A DNA stretch of 64,000 nt. Origin: Bugula neritina. Taxonomy: Eukaryota; Bryozoa; Gymnolaemata; Cheilostomatida; Bugulidae. Each line of letters begins with the position of its first letter. Positions within the stretch are counted from its first letter, which is position 1. Both the position numbers and the translations under genes were made by a program. The stretch is from positions 20,778,495 to 20,842,494 of the forward strand of contig OZ037765.1 of NCBI GenBank assembly GCA_964035545.1, given 5' to 3'. Under the pieces are notes generated by a model. The model saw nothing but the letters and a program-made list of their open reading frames with translations. It was not told where the DNA came from and made no database searches. Shown here piece by piece: positions 59,901 through 63,910 of this stretch.

Positions 59901-60419
59901 CATTATTGCCATAGCACTAATCTACTTCATGCTGTACCCTAATTTTATCAAATATTTTGGACTTTACAGTTACAGCAATATAATATAATATTATATATAA
60001 TATAATTAAATTTTGGGCATTGCAGTGAGGCATATCAAGACATACTGCATCATTCTTAGTAAAATAATATTATATAAACTGGACAAAGCTCTTAAGTAAT
60101 AAACACATTGCATAATATGTTTGTAGCATATCTATATAAGATCAAATGCACTTATATGCAACTAAAAAGCAGTGTATTGAGACTCACAGTGTTCTGTTGC
60201 TGGCAGTCACTCAGGATCAAAACTGTAAATAATCAGAGTAAAAATGTAAAGTAAACAAATTTTTTCCATTTGAAATTGATTTACAAAAACACTAGTATGC
60301 ATTTGAATAGAATTTGTCACAAAGCATTTTATATGAAGAAGTACAACCCACGTATATGCATAATTATGATGAATGAAATTCTTACCTGATAGAATAATCA
60401 TTAACTTTAGAGGTGACAT
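10908..60419 (-). CDS. Giant 69-exon gene: secreted-type M12B metalloprotease joined to a MUC4-like transmembrane mucin
   Basis: Sixty-nine exons join in phase into about 12.8 kb of coding sequence (about 4270 residues). Order: signal peptide, prodomain, RRKKR (270-274), reprolysin domain with HELGHNLGAEHD (443-454), ADAMTS-like Cys-rich region, seven LDLa, Ser/Thr repeats, three NIDO units plus a divergent NIDO, AMOP, VWD with GDPH (2584-2587), EGF repeats, RRKKR (3320-3324), Pro/Thr repeats, two EGF-like/unknown/furin-site cassettes, TM helix (about 4138-4155) and cytoplasmic tail. Nearly every junction has GT-AG borders and compatible phase, and the lengths sum to a multiple of three. By family knowledge the N-terminus is a secreted zinc protease and the C-terminus a membrane mucin. 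A cell-surface protease carried on a mucin is my inference. Alternative: two genes that only look continuous. Against this, I see no stop, poly(A) site or new signal peptide between LDLa and NIDO, and exon 17 joins exon 18 in phase 1. Confidence 0.8.
11120..11207 (-). repeat. Partial duplicate of the TM-exon 3' end inside intron 68
   Basis: Minus-strand sequence CTAATAGTAGTAATTGCA, then a run with ATGGATC/GTGGATC and TATATAAAGTATAAAG resembles the end of exon 67 and its donor intron (11480-11595). This copy has a single TAGTAATTGCA, unlike exon 67 which has two. Confidence 0.5.
12071..13715 (-). CDS. Exons 63-66: EGF-like / unknown domain / RSRR cassette, copy 2
   Basis: Exons 13599-13715 (117 nt), 13042-13181 (140), 12586-12653 (68) and 12071-12294 (224). 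Same layout as exons 59-62: EGF-like [19 protein letters not shown], the beta domain ([17 protein letters not shown]), then a Cys and RSRR (4061-4064) followed by an acidic helical segment ([20 protein letters not shown]). Exon 66 appears to end at GCAG|GCATGT, a GC-AG intron: only that border keeps phase 1 and joins the TM exon in frame. A (GT/GC)n microsatellite lies just downstream of exon 64 in its donor intron at 12957-13022. Confidence 0.75.
12957..13022. repeat. (GT/GC)n microsatellite
   Basis: TGCGTGTGCGTGCGTGTGTG-type run within the intron after exon 64; the nearby minus-strand open frame extends through it by chance. Confidence 0.85.
13968..15240 (-). CDS. Exons 59-62: EGF-like / unknown domain / RRKR cassette, copy 1
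   Basis: Exons 15124-15240 (117 nt), 14890-15029 (140), 14496-14563 (68) and 13968-14269 (302). Exon 59 is a short EGF-like module ([19 protein letters not shown]). Exons 60-61 code a beta-rich domain with a single Cys ([14 protein letters not shown], then [11 protein letters not shown]). Exon 62 follows with RRKR (3851-3854), [18 protein letters not shown] and a Thr-rich end. Copy 2 (exons 63-66) has the same first three exon lengths and phases. I do not recognise the domain; a membrane-proximal fold cut by a furin-like enzyme is an inference. Confidence 0.75.
15466..16506 (-). CDS. Exon 58: Pro/Thr mucin repeat exon
   Basis: A single 1041-nt exon (347 codons, phase 1 at both ends) almost entirely of the hexapeptide TTTTTP with Ala, Ser or Met replacing occasional residues; about 55 copies of an 18-bp unit. 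It begins [17 protein letters not shown] and ends PTTTAIEG. This is a classic O-glycosylated stalk just outside the membrane-proximal modules. The complementary strand and another minus frame are also open for over 1 kb simply because the DNA unit has no stops; those frames are not genes. A higher-order period of 144 bp is visible at the low-coordinate side. Confidence 0.88.
15609..16040. repeat. 144-bp higher-order repeat within the Pro/Thr exon
   Basis: The Ser-codon variant GGATGCTG occurs at 15611, 15755 and 15899, exactly 144 bp apart (eight 18-bp units), with neighbouring GTGGTTG and GCGTTG variants carried along in the first two periods. Confidence 0.85.
16599..17313 (-). CDS. Exons 55-57: SEA-like region with second RRKKR site
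   Basis: Exons 17210-17313, 16957-17066 and 16599-16795. The reading [13 protein letters not shown], then [21 protein letters not shown], then RRKKR (3320-3324) across the exon 56/57 junction, then [20 protein letters not shown] and [11 protein letters not shown]. The site position suggests a furin cut that leaves a membrane-proximal half. The fold may be a SEA-type or cleaved adhesion domain, but the typical G-S-V-V-V is absent, so I leave it unnamed. The exon 57 donor is GTCTGT, weaker than elsewhere. A shortened plus-strand copy of exon 57 lies at 61558-61738. Confidence 0.75.
17602..20952 (-). CDS. Exons 49-54: EGF-like repeats
   Basis: Exons 20840-20952, 20055-20204, 19797-19966, 18460-18579, 17825-18076 and 17602-17724. 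Calcium-binding EGF signatures D-I-(D/N)-E-C recur ([56 protein letters not shown]), each followed by C-x-N-(T/S)-x-G-(S/G)-Y-x-C-x-C. Exons 52, 53 and 54 are symmetric phase 1-1 modules of 120, 252 (two EGFs) and 123 nt. The DxxC, aromatic and Asn positions fit the beta-hydroxylation consensus. The intron at 18580-19796 is about 1.2 kb of AT-rich DNA without recognisable content. Confidence 0.9.
21171..21774 (-). CDS. Exons 47-48: post-VWD region
   Basis: Exons 21508-21774 and 21171-21388. Exon 47 is acidic and contains an EGDD-type patch ([19 protein letters not shown]) with a Cys pair; it resembles the C-terminal VWD extension of MUC4-like proteins (C-G-x-x-x-x-C-x-x-D-x-x-x-T-G). Exon 48 is beta-rich with repeated NDSNG, NNTI and NVSG-like turns, starting [16 protein letters not shown], and looks like an immunoglobulin- or cadherin-like fold; I cannot assign a family. 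Both splice in phase between VWD and the EGF block. Confidence 0.78.
21883..23411 (-). CDS. Exons 44-46: von Willebrand factor D domain with GDPH
   Basis: Exons 23265-23411, 22368-22648 and 21883-22051. Exon 44 opens [20 protein letters not shown], the strong VWD start, with GDPH at residues 2584-2587. In MUC2, MUC5AC and MUC4 the GD-PH bond can break by itself, giving linked alpha and beta subunits; the motif is intact here, so this is possible. Exon 45 codes the central strands ([14 protein letters not shown]), and exon 46 holds the [16 protein letters not shown] calcium-like loop that ends VWD domains (G-V-x-D-G-D-x-x-N-D). The intron between exons 44 and 45 (22649-23264) contains a 428-bp foldback element. 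Confidence 0.9.
22781..23208. mobile_element. 428-bp near-perfect foldback element in a VWD-domain intron
   Basis: Begins TGGGTCATTTTACTTAATTT and ends in its reverse complement with few changes (AAATTAAGAAAACTGACCCA), flanked by TA on both sides. The arms match for about 200 bp down to the centre near 22980-23013 (GGACCGTTAC / GTAACGGTCC). This is MITE-like; no protein. A diverged family member lies at 34625-35040. Confidence 0.88.
23672..24887 (-). CDS. Exons 41-43: AMOP domain
   Basis: Exons 24719-24887, 24445-24607 and 23672-23795. The sequence has the AMOP-type order: [41 protein letters not shown], then [20 protein letters not shown] and FYWPP. The Cys-Cys-Tyr and YRVRP-x-x-x-x-x-Y-x-PP signatures match MUC4, sushi-domain and isthmin AMOP modules. 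The start of exon 42 is placed at the TTTGTAG acceptor because the upstream TTACAAG choice meets a stop. AMOP is linked to extracellular adhesion in known proteins; no enzymatic role is known. Confidence 0.85.
25023..27806 (-). CDS. Exons 36-40: fourth, divergent NIDO domain
   Basis: Exons 27607-27806, 27058-27322, 26026-26192, 25324-25417 and 25023-25196. Landmarks of NIDO recur in order: [74 protein letters not shown] and then [17 protein letters not shown]. It is longer than units 1-3, with an insertion rich in Arg and Glu before the TW strand, and keeps the exon order but not the exon lengths. Being next to AMOP and VWD, this copy is probably the ancestral MUC4-type NIDO from which the upstream units were derived or alongside which they were acquired (inference). 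Confidence 0.85.
28809..31793 (-). CDS. Exons 30-35: Ser/Thr linker and NIDO unit 3
   Basis: Exons 31329-31793 (linker of 155 codons with about seven 21-residue units), 30938-31059, 30103-30286, 29809-29894, 29355-29453 and 28809-28932. The NIDO exons again match 122, 184, 86, 99 and 124 nt. The intron between exons 29 and 30 (31794-31916) happens to be open in frame, so a naive open reading frame at 31315-32028 fuses the end of unit 2 to this linker; donor A|GTAAGA and acceptor TTACAG|G, kept in all copies, show it is an intron. The last exon leaves in phase 1 and joins exon 36. Confidence 0.88.
31917..34611 (-). CDS. Exons 24-29: linker and NIDO unit 2
   Basis: Exons 34468-34611 (short Ser/Thr linker with one repeat unit), 34068-34189, 33217-33400, 32926-33011, 32466-32564 and 31917-32040. 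The five NIDO exons have exactly the lengths of unit 1 (122, 184, 86, 99, 124 nt) and nearly the same protein, and the introns also align over long stretches, which shows a recent tandem duplication of a genomic block of roughly 2.8 kb. The linker is much shorter than in units 1 and 3 (47 codons), so the mucin spacer expands and contracts independently of the folded domain. Confidence 0.88.
34625..35040. mobile_element. Second, diverged copy of the TGGGTCA foldback family
   Basis: Starts TGGGTCACTTCACTTAATTT and ends AAATGAAGTGAAACGACTC; the left arm follows the 22.8-kb copy (GTACACACT, AATCTCCAG, TTTAGCTATTTTTCCC, CCATGTTTTTCC). The centre and right arm have diverged. It sits in the intron between exons 23 and 24; the same intron in unit 2/3 (31794-31916) lacks it, an empty-site control. 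Confidence 0.82.
35153..37396 (-). CDS. Exons 19-23: NIDO unit 1
   Basis: Exons 37275-37396, 36419-36602, 36127-36212, 35667-35765 and 35153-35276 (122, 184, 86, 99 and 124 nt). Together they code a complete NIDO domain: [14 protein letters not shown], then [64 protein letters not shown] and [10 protein letters not shown]. These are the family's conserved landmarks (YPFG-x-x-x-GD, NG-x-I-SF, APFW, TWY, ATDG, GIPG). NIDO domains occur in nidogen, MUC4 and alpha-tectorin. A 380-bp TIR element sits in the intron before exon 19 and a foldback element in the intron after exon 23. Confidence 0.9.
37509..37894. mobile_element. TIR element of about 385 bp in the intron between exons 18 and 19
   Basis: Left end ACTTGGCCTCACGCTCGTGA and right end CATGAGTGTGTGGCCAAGCC are inverted repeats extending through GAATCACACGAAA. 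Units 2 and 3 read AAGAGTTAATATATAAC here, whereas this copy reads AAGAGTTA, element, CTTACATATATAAC, so the target was TTA or close to it. No coding sequence. It is unrelated to the TGGGTCA family. Confidence 0.82.
38065..39276 (-). CDS. Exon 18: Ser/Thr mucin repeat exon
   Basis: A single 1212-nt exon, phase 1 at both ends, coding about 404 residues (906-1310). It is built from a 21-residue unit ([21 protein letters not shown]) in about 18 copies, a few shortened to 18 residues. The tail [16 protein letters not shown] carries a cysteine and leads into the first NIDO unit. Dense Thr/Ser/Pro predicts heavy O-glycosylation; Asn-Ser-Thr sequons in many units add N-glycosylation sites. At DNA level a 495-bp block of eight units is repeated twice. 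Homologous linker exons at 34468-34611 and 31329-31793 hold one and about seven units. Confidence 0.88.
38229..39218. repeat. Two tandem 495-bp blocks within the Ser/Thr repeat exon
   Basis: Rare variants recur exactly 495 bp apart: CCGTCAC at 38461/38956, 38524/39019 and 38651/39146, and the GTGCCATCAC variant at about 38394/38889. Each block holds eight 21-residue units, one of them shortened by three codons (495 = 7 x 63 + 54), so a whole block was duplicated recently and in frame. Confidence 0.9.
39591..43701 (-). CDS. Exons 13-17: LDL receptor class A repeats
   Basis: Exons 43459-43701, 42543-42673, 41331-41472, 40434-40670 and 39591-39694. With the end of exon 12 these give seven LDLa repeats with the calcium-site ending C-D-x-x-x-D-C-x-x-x-x-D-E-x-x-C (examples: [45 protein letters not shown]). 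Repeat 4 has the weaker [10 protein letters not shown], and repeat 3 has a long NST-rich loop. Exon phases vary (2, 1, 2, 2, 1), so repeats were not all added as single symmetric exons. LDLa modules usually bind calcium and basic protein ligands; here they sit between protease and mucin and may act as an exosite (inference). Confidence 0.87.
44013..44762 (-). CDS. Exons 11-12: ADAMTS-like cysteine-rich region and start of first LDLa
   Basis: Exons 44533-44762 and 44013-44160. The pattern [15 protein letters not shown], then ICEHLLC, then a [15 protein letters not shown] stretch is the Cys spacing seen after the catalytic domain in ADAMTS proteins (Q-x-Y-x-x-x-x-Q-C, then L-x-C, then G-T-x-C-G-x-x-x-x-C). 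No thrombospondin type 1 repeat follows, which is unlike ADAMTS proper; instead the end of exon 12 opens an LDLa repeat ([15 protein letters not shown]). A tRNA-like repeat lies within 30 bases of the exon 11 donor. Classification as ADAMTS rather than ADAM rests on Cys spacing by eye. Confidence 0.8.
44433..44505 (+). repeat. tRNA-like fragment (SINE head or tRNA pseudogene)
   Basis: TAGCGTAATGG fits the A box and GGTTTGAATCC the B box of RNA polymerase III promoters, spaced as in a tRNA. The D arm (GCG...CGC) and T arm (TGGG/CCCA) can pair and the middle GCTTCCAAGC suggests a Gly-type TCC anticodon loop, but the acceptor stem does not pair. It lies about 30 bp outside the exon 11 donor. Moderately GC-richer DNA at 44240-44430 may belong to the same insertion. 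Confidence 0.5.
45368..46000 (-). CDS. Exons 9-10: zinc-binding active site of the metalloprotease
   Basis: Exons 45842-46000 and 45368-45505. Exon 9 ends in [10 protein letters not shown] and exon 10 resumes [12 protein letters not shown], so the junction (AA|T) falls inside the active-site motif and rebuilds HExxHNLGxxHD with three zinc histidines and the catalytic Glu (H443, E444, H447, H453). Met467 in WIMVP is the Met-turn that defines metzincins. The motif is complete, so the enzyme is predicted active. Preceding [11 protein letters not shown] matches the G-x-A-x-x-G-x-C strand of ADAMTS and ADAM catalytic domains. Upstream intron 8 is 6.8 kb long because of retrotransposon insertions. 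Substrate cannot be told from sequence. Confidence 0.92.
46352..46621 (-). mobile_element. Probable solo LTR, unclassified
   Basis: On the minus strand the unit runs TGTCCCCCC...GGTCAACA (TG...CA ends), with TATATAAGTGGG (46457-46470) and AATAAAGG about 65 bp later, the promoter plus poly(A) order of an LTR. It is distinctly GC-richer than its surroundings and includes an 11-base G run on the plus strand. No second copy or coding region is seen, and a clear target duplication was not found. Confidence 0.45.
46786..47223 (-). repeat. 3' LTR of the BEL/Pao element
   Basis: 438 bp. Nearly identical to 51056-51493; differences include GATAACAGG against GATTAATGG near the plus-strand start and CCTTCCTTGGG against CCCTTCTTGGGG. 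Contains three GTGAGTAGCTA-type short tandem units. Confidence 0.88.
47371..48700 (-). pseudogene. Broken pol remnants of the BEL/Pao element
   Basis: On the minus strand, fragments in order: [12 protein letters not shown] (near 48520), then [20 protein letters not shown] and [15 protein letters not shown] (48120-48220, the BEL/Pao RNase H-like region D-A-S-x-x-x-Y-x-x-x-x-Y-L-R), [11 protein letters not shown] (about 47985), and [10 protein letters not shown] with DKKHPIILP (47500-47600, integrase zinc-binding region). Stops and frameshifts separate them and most of reverse transcriptase and integrase is missing. Confidence 0.75.
48766..50268 (-). CDS. Gag-like protein of the BEL/Pao element (500 residues)
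   Basis: One open frame from ATG 50268. The N-terminal third is helical ([20 protein letters not shown]-like), the middle Pro/Gln-rich, and the C-terminus carries a zinc-knuckle pair: [14 protein letters not shown] and [13 protein letters not shown], the C-x2-C-x4-H-x4-C pattern and the R-H-x-x-S-L-H ending typical of BEL/Pao gag-pol proteins in invertebrates. It is the only intact frame of the element; pol is not joined in frame. It probably packages RNA if expressed. Confidence 0.8.
   Translation of the reverse strand: MMSKSNTSKPHIFSRTKINQKAAQLDNEIKNCAELHKSIFSHFASKQDISYDSLESYKNQLSQIKHNLERTYDEWRQMLGDHEPDLRVRNHMDRLHSDCETLIGDAIDRMSKLSTKTKAAGFEPAQENQRFEILGSASHFVSSKSASSSHSSRASSHSQLRLLQVKSKAKAAALRKKLESAQFIYELQQQASQLANAIKQQQLQAEIDAAQAEEQVIAQAIEEEEEKDSSCPLLNQSPSIIPAAPPQPIVYKPQPPEQNIIQPHIIPSAPVASTNPFLQFMTPPPSTNPFVQSTKISRNVLQPAYQSPITTSSHQRQPAFTPDDYAESINLVRQRPLEPPMFLSNTQKYQKLKMAFNEAFNMSKVLHESNTQAKKKTQDIIIEKPIIPKRTFATQKTEVAPQQSETHIHACIFYKMDNHKTAVCGKLNLLPFSEVHEFIRDKRLCYACLDGNHIAKECGSPAVCNICKERHPTSLHKMHKYPRNLTTFNDSNKQPTIKPD
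50674..50888. repeat. Two tandem ~108-bp units in the retroelement leader
   Basis: GTTAGTTGTCTGTTGACCTC and GTTAGTTGTCTGTTAACGGC each begin a block containing GGCTCCGTCTGTGTAGTTCT, a GATGTT/AGCTG stretch and AATGACGTACT, ending TAGTTGAAACTGAGTG. It lies between the 5' LTR and gag. Confidence 0.85.
51056..51493 (-). repeat. 5' LTR of the BEL/Pao element
   Basis: 438 bp, same ends as the other LTR. Followed at higher coordinates by an A run and by extra LTR and pol sequence (51494-51760). Confidence 0.88.
51494..51760 (-). mobile_element. Extra LTR fragment plus pol 3' end outside the 5' LTR
   Basis: After an A run, 51504-51603 repeats the last ~100 bp of the LTR (from GCTGTGGCTATG to CGCTACA) and 51604-51760 repeats the pol end that flanks the other LTR (47224-47371, including TCACTTTGGGGTATC). 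So the remains of a second element lie upstream in tandem, as if two copies shared the site or recombined at the A run. Confidence 0.75.
52872..55116 (-). CDS. Exons 6-8: furin site and N-terminal half of the M12B catalytic domain
   Basis: Exons 54926-55116, 53585-53662 and 52872-53008. Exon 6 carries the propeptide end with RRKKR (residues 270-274) followed by the first strand and helix of a reprolysin domain ([13 protein letters not shown], then FAHVFNL). Exon 7 (26 codons) holds [20 protein letters not shown], the usual strand pattern after the first helix in ADAM and ADAMTS proteins. Exon 8 gives [10 protein letters not shown], matching the family's H-D-H-x-x-L-x-T strand that precedes the active site. 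Borders: donors GTAAGT, GTAAGG and GTGAGT; exons 6 and 7 end in phase 0, exon 8 in phase 2. A plus-strand relic of exon 8 with the same 137-nt length lies at 8242-8378. Confidence 0.85.
55117..58516. other. Intron 5 (3.4 kb)
   Basis: Separates prodomain from the furin site. The part above about 56.2 kb belongs to the segmental duplication. Contains an (AT)n run at 56848-56906. No further exon recognised. Confidence 0.6.
56848..56906. repeat. (AT)n microsatellite in intron 5
   Basis: About 58 bp of TA repeats with one interruption (TATTTATA). The left copy of the duplication has no such run at the matching place. Confidence 0.95.
58517..60419 (-). CDS. Exons 1-5: signal peptide and prodomain
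   Basis: Exons 60386-60419, 60188-60222, 59279-59791, 58999-59073 and 58517-58637. The ATG at 60419 opens [18 protein letters not shown], a clear signal peptide split by an intron inside a Ser/Val codon; it is chosen because the diverged left-hand copy keeps the same start and splice sites. Exon 3 (171 codons) is hydrophilic, rich in Gln, Ser and Lys, and ends in a segment ([19 protein letters not shown]) that loosely recalls M12B propeptides. Exons 4 and 5 continue this and lead straight into the RRKKR site in exon 6. The role as an inhibitory prodomain is inferred from position. I see no clear cysteine switch. The 5' leader just before the ATG holds the palindrome GGTGTTCCTAACACC, which could form a small hairpin. 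Confidence 0.82.
58696..58762. repeat. Short ACACACATAT tandem repeat in intron 4
   Basis: Six to seven decamers. Position corresponds to the long CA run at 5041-5384 in the left copy. Confidence 0.9.
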
Positions 60420-61557
60420 ATTGTTGGTGTTAGGAACACCAGTTAAATGATCTTATGCATTCTCTAGTGTGGTTATAACAGATGGGCGTAGCTGAAATTC
60501 TTTTCTTTGTAAAAAATCTATAGCATAACGACTTTTGTTCTCCTTATATATTATAGAATTGACTGGATACACGTTGATGAATAGGTAAAAGTTTTATTGT
60601 AGAATAGTTATACAAGCGTCTATTCATTCTTGCATAAGCATTATAGAAAATCTATACAATAAAAAGTTTGAATGAAAACATGTGCTTTTATATAGCCTTA
60701 GCTAACTACAACTGCATGACTAAAATAATGCATGCACTACTAAGTTATGCAGTACGGAGCTATAAGACTTATTTGCTTAAACCACAATCTTCAGAACACC
60801 TTAAATATTTCAGTGTACATTATTAACATGATTACAATATTGCAAATCAATTTTGTTTCACCATTAAAAAGTTAAGTTTTTTTAGGCTTTTCAATTTGCA
60901 ACAGAATGAATTTGCATTTTACATTAAATGCTGCATACTCAAGCTTCCCTGCACGGTCTATAATTCCATAATTCTGCACCACTCTATGCCTAAAAATATA
61001 TGCATCGTAAATTGCCTGATGCAGGCGGAAATACATACACACACATGCACATAGAAATTTTATAAAATGAACCATTCGGTCATACCAAAAATCATCATTT
61101 TATTTAGACGTCAATGAATGCATTAAAAAGACATATGCTCTGAAATATTTTGTGACTTTATAACCAATTCCAAAATAAAAAGGAAAGTTGGTGACTTTGT
61201 TGTACAGCATGCTAATGCTCACTATATAAGAACTCTGTTAGTTTTATATTTAGGAGAGACATTTGACTTGCTTAAATACAACAGGAACAAGTTTCACTTT
61301 GATGATGATTGCAAAGTATGGTTACAAGACAATAACAGTTTGCTTAATTATCTTAACTGGAATTATTCTAGAAGAATGGTTGTCATAGAGTTTACGGTTA
61401 TTGCTGAACAGTTGCTAACTATATAATGGCTTTGCTTAATTTAATACTGCGCTATATACATAGTATTTAGTATGTACTTCAATATTTTGTCTGCAAACAT
61501 ACTATAATATATTGAGCTACATTTTTTATCTATATGTTATTTTGACGTTTATTCTAG

Positions 61558-61738
61558 GAAACGAGCTACATTCTTCACAAAGAGTACTTTTCAAGACTTC
61601 CAGGGTTTCCTAAATATGATGAGGATAATGATTTTCAAATAGGAATCTACGTGAAGGTACCGGATGTTGGCTATCTCAGCAGTGCAAATCTACAGCAAAC
61701 TCTAGAAGATGCACAGAGTGACGTTGAGTCTGCTACAT
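61558..61738 (+). pseudogene. Plus-strand relic of exon 57 (SEA-like exon)
   Basis: After acceptor ATTCTAG the sequence reads, in one frame, [20 protein letters not shown] and then [22 protein letters not shown], near-identical to exon 57 at 16599-16795. It is 16 nt shorter, having lost bases around the segment that codes [11 protein letters not shown], so entry phase and frame no longer agree and the basic cleavage site is damaged. The following donor T|GTATTT is weak. It supports a former full-length paralogue on this strand. Confidence 0.75.
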
Positions 61739-62649
61739 GTATTTGATATGTATGCATTTGAAATGTAAGTTTTATGGAGGGTATTTGTTTTTATATAAAG
61801 TTGTAAGGCTCACTTTCATAGCCATGCAAGCATTTTTTTACCACATTTATTATTACCTGGTTAATAATTTATGGGATTTGATACTTGAAAACATTATTTT
61901 TACAAGAGACAAGCTTTTGAACTCATACACTAGAGTTGTGCTATCTCAAAAAACAGTATGGTCGGAAACCTATGGATACAATATGCTACATATAGATAAT
62001 AATTAAGCAAAAATGTGATACTAGTGGTTTTGCCACTCAACAAATAAGTTCCCTAGAGCTTGATGTTTTATTTAAGTCTGAGAATTCATAAAACTAGTAG
62101 TAACTATCATATATATGTAACTAGTCTTGAAAACATGCCAACATTTTTGACAAAAAATATAATATTCACTCGTTGATCAAAATTTCAATGTTTTAGGATG
62201 AATATTAAAAGAGATTTGCTGTAAATTATGTTTGAGTAGAGTGCTTAATATTTTAGTCATTTTGCAAACTTAAAAACTTGGTGGTATTGTCTATTATTAA
62301 GATATCGTTTATTTTGTTCATATTTTTGCTCATAAAATGTAAAAAAAAGTTATCAATAATATACAGTTAGCTGAAATCTATCAAACGTTTTGTTCTTGTC
62401 AAATGTTTAAAAACTTACAAATAGAAATATTATCATTTAATCTGCAGCATGCAACAGATATTACGGAAGGGATGTTATTTGAAGGGGATTTACTTTATGC
62501 TTGTAAGGCAAAGAATATAATTGATAAAGTAATAAATAAATGATAAAAGGGTTTAACTATATTCTAGCTGAAATTAACAGAGAAATTCATCACAAAACGC
62601 TAATTTCTTTGAGTAGCTTTTACTTGCAAGACAACTTGGTGAAACTTTC

Positions 62650-63275
62650 AACTTGACCAAAGTGCTTGACAATTGTGAATCCAGAGTTTATTTCACTACT
62701 TTAATCAATGCGCGACTAGTTTACCATAATATACTAACCTCTTTCCCAGACAAAGCTGTTAATATTAAACATAAAACGCCCCAAGCACATAATAATATCC
62801 ATATATTATTTTATCTTATTTATGAGATACCTTGGGGTTATAGTAGATCAGAATTTGAGATTTCATGAGCAGAGTAAAATCAGTGATTACAACAGTATCA
62901 AAAATATAGCATACTATGAAGAATTTTTTATATTTTGGCTCTAAACCTCTAGCAAATATATTATTCAAAGGTTTCATCATGTCCCTCATCTCCTATTGTC
63001 TATCTATCAATTTTACTTGTATTTATGCTGGTGATAAAAAGGCTATCAGAAAGATTTTCAACGGCTGCTCTAAACTTAAGGTATTGAGTATCATGACATA
63101 GATTTGTTTATTCAGAAACTAACTAAAGCACTTGCCATCAAATATTTAGTAGACGATGACCATCTTATCAATGAGTTTCTGAGTCAAGCCCTTCGGGACA
63201 ATATAGAACTATCAAATATAGAGGAGCCTGGAGCAAAGATAACTTTTTATGACACCTTGGAAATACTTTGAATGA
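62650..63275 (+). mobile_element. Remnant of a non-LTR retrotransposon (LINE)
   Basis: In alternating plus-strand frames: LDNCESRVYFTTLI and FPDKAVNIKHKTPQAHNNI, then MRYLGVIVDQNLRFHEQ at 62822-62872, then LTKALAIKYLVDDDHLINEF and ALRDNIELSN at 63118-63220. Y-L-G-V-x-x-D-x-x-L-x-F-x-x-H is the conserved block after the catalytic core of LINE reverse transcriptases. Frameshifts and stops are frequent. The insertion lies inside the right duplication copy and is not seen on the left. Confidence 0.7.
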
Positions 63276-63528
63276 TTTTTTATTTTAAATATTTCCAGCA
63301 GAGTTCTGACTTTTTTTTCCAAATTTGTTCATTACTACGTATTATAGCCAGTATTTTGCAACATGTTTTTATGTCTGATATGTAATAGATCAATCAAATT
63401 GTTCAAAAGCCCCTTCAATATTTAAACTGACGATTTTATGTAAAAATGGCACAGGTAAAAACTACACAGTAAACATGGCGCAAATGGAAAAGTAGGTAAA
63501 AACGGTGTCTTTAATTTGTGTGTTACAG

Positions 63529-63732
63529 GATTCAAAGTATCAATCCATCATTCACTACTCTGTTTGAATCTATTACCCACGTGGACTGACACCTCAGTCA
63601 TCTACTGCAGAACCAGTCAACAAAGCTTCCAATAAATATTTGCCAATCTACATTGGAGCAACAGTTAACGCTCTGGTCATTGGTGTAGTTATTGGTGTAA
63701 TTATCTGCTGCTTGACTTCAAAATTTAAGTAA
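63529..63732 (+). pseudogene. Plus-strand relic of a transmembrane exon, right copy
   Basis: After acceptor TGTTACAG one frame runs SSTAEPVNKASNKYLPIYIG, then a helix of Val, Ile and Gly and IICCLTSKFK before TAA; a TGA upstream closes the same frame. TAEP, the hydrophobic run and the Cys pair match exon 67/68 of the main gene (TAEP..., RCCKR). TAA may be read only if the donor AA|GTAAAC is not used. Homologous to 9041-9252. Confidence 0.65.
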
Positions 63733-63887
63733 ACACTAGCAAGGAATAATTTATGTATGACTTTGTTATACAAAGGAATGCACTATGTGTGACAGCATTG
63801 CAGTGTTCTATTTTTTGTCTTGAAAAAGAAAAAAAATCGACTCACGCACCCTAGAACCCACGAGTGAATAAATATACATTTTGAACG

Positions 63888-63910
63888 CCTATATATATAT
63901 ATATATATAT
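63888..63910. repeat. Short (TA)n run
   Basis: About 23 bp of TA repeats near the window end; the last 100 bases show nothing else. Confidence 0.9.

Larger units (their letters stand above)
56200..63880. repeat. Right copy of the ~7-kb segmental duplication
   Basis: Partner of 2380-9400 in direct orientation; contains intact exons 1-5 of the main gene and the plus-strand relics. It lacks the 1.26-kb TIR element (empty site near 57035) and instead contains a LINE remnant at about 62.65-63.27 kb. Both copies flank the body of the main gene, as expected for unequal exchange in a tandem cluster. Confidence 0.85.
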
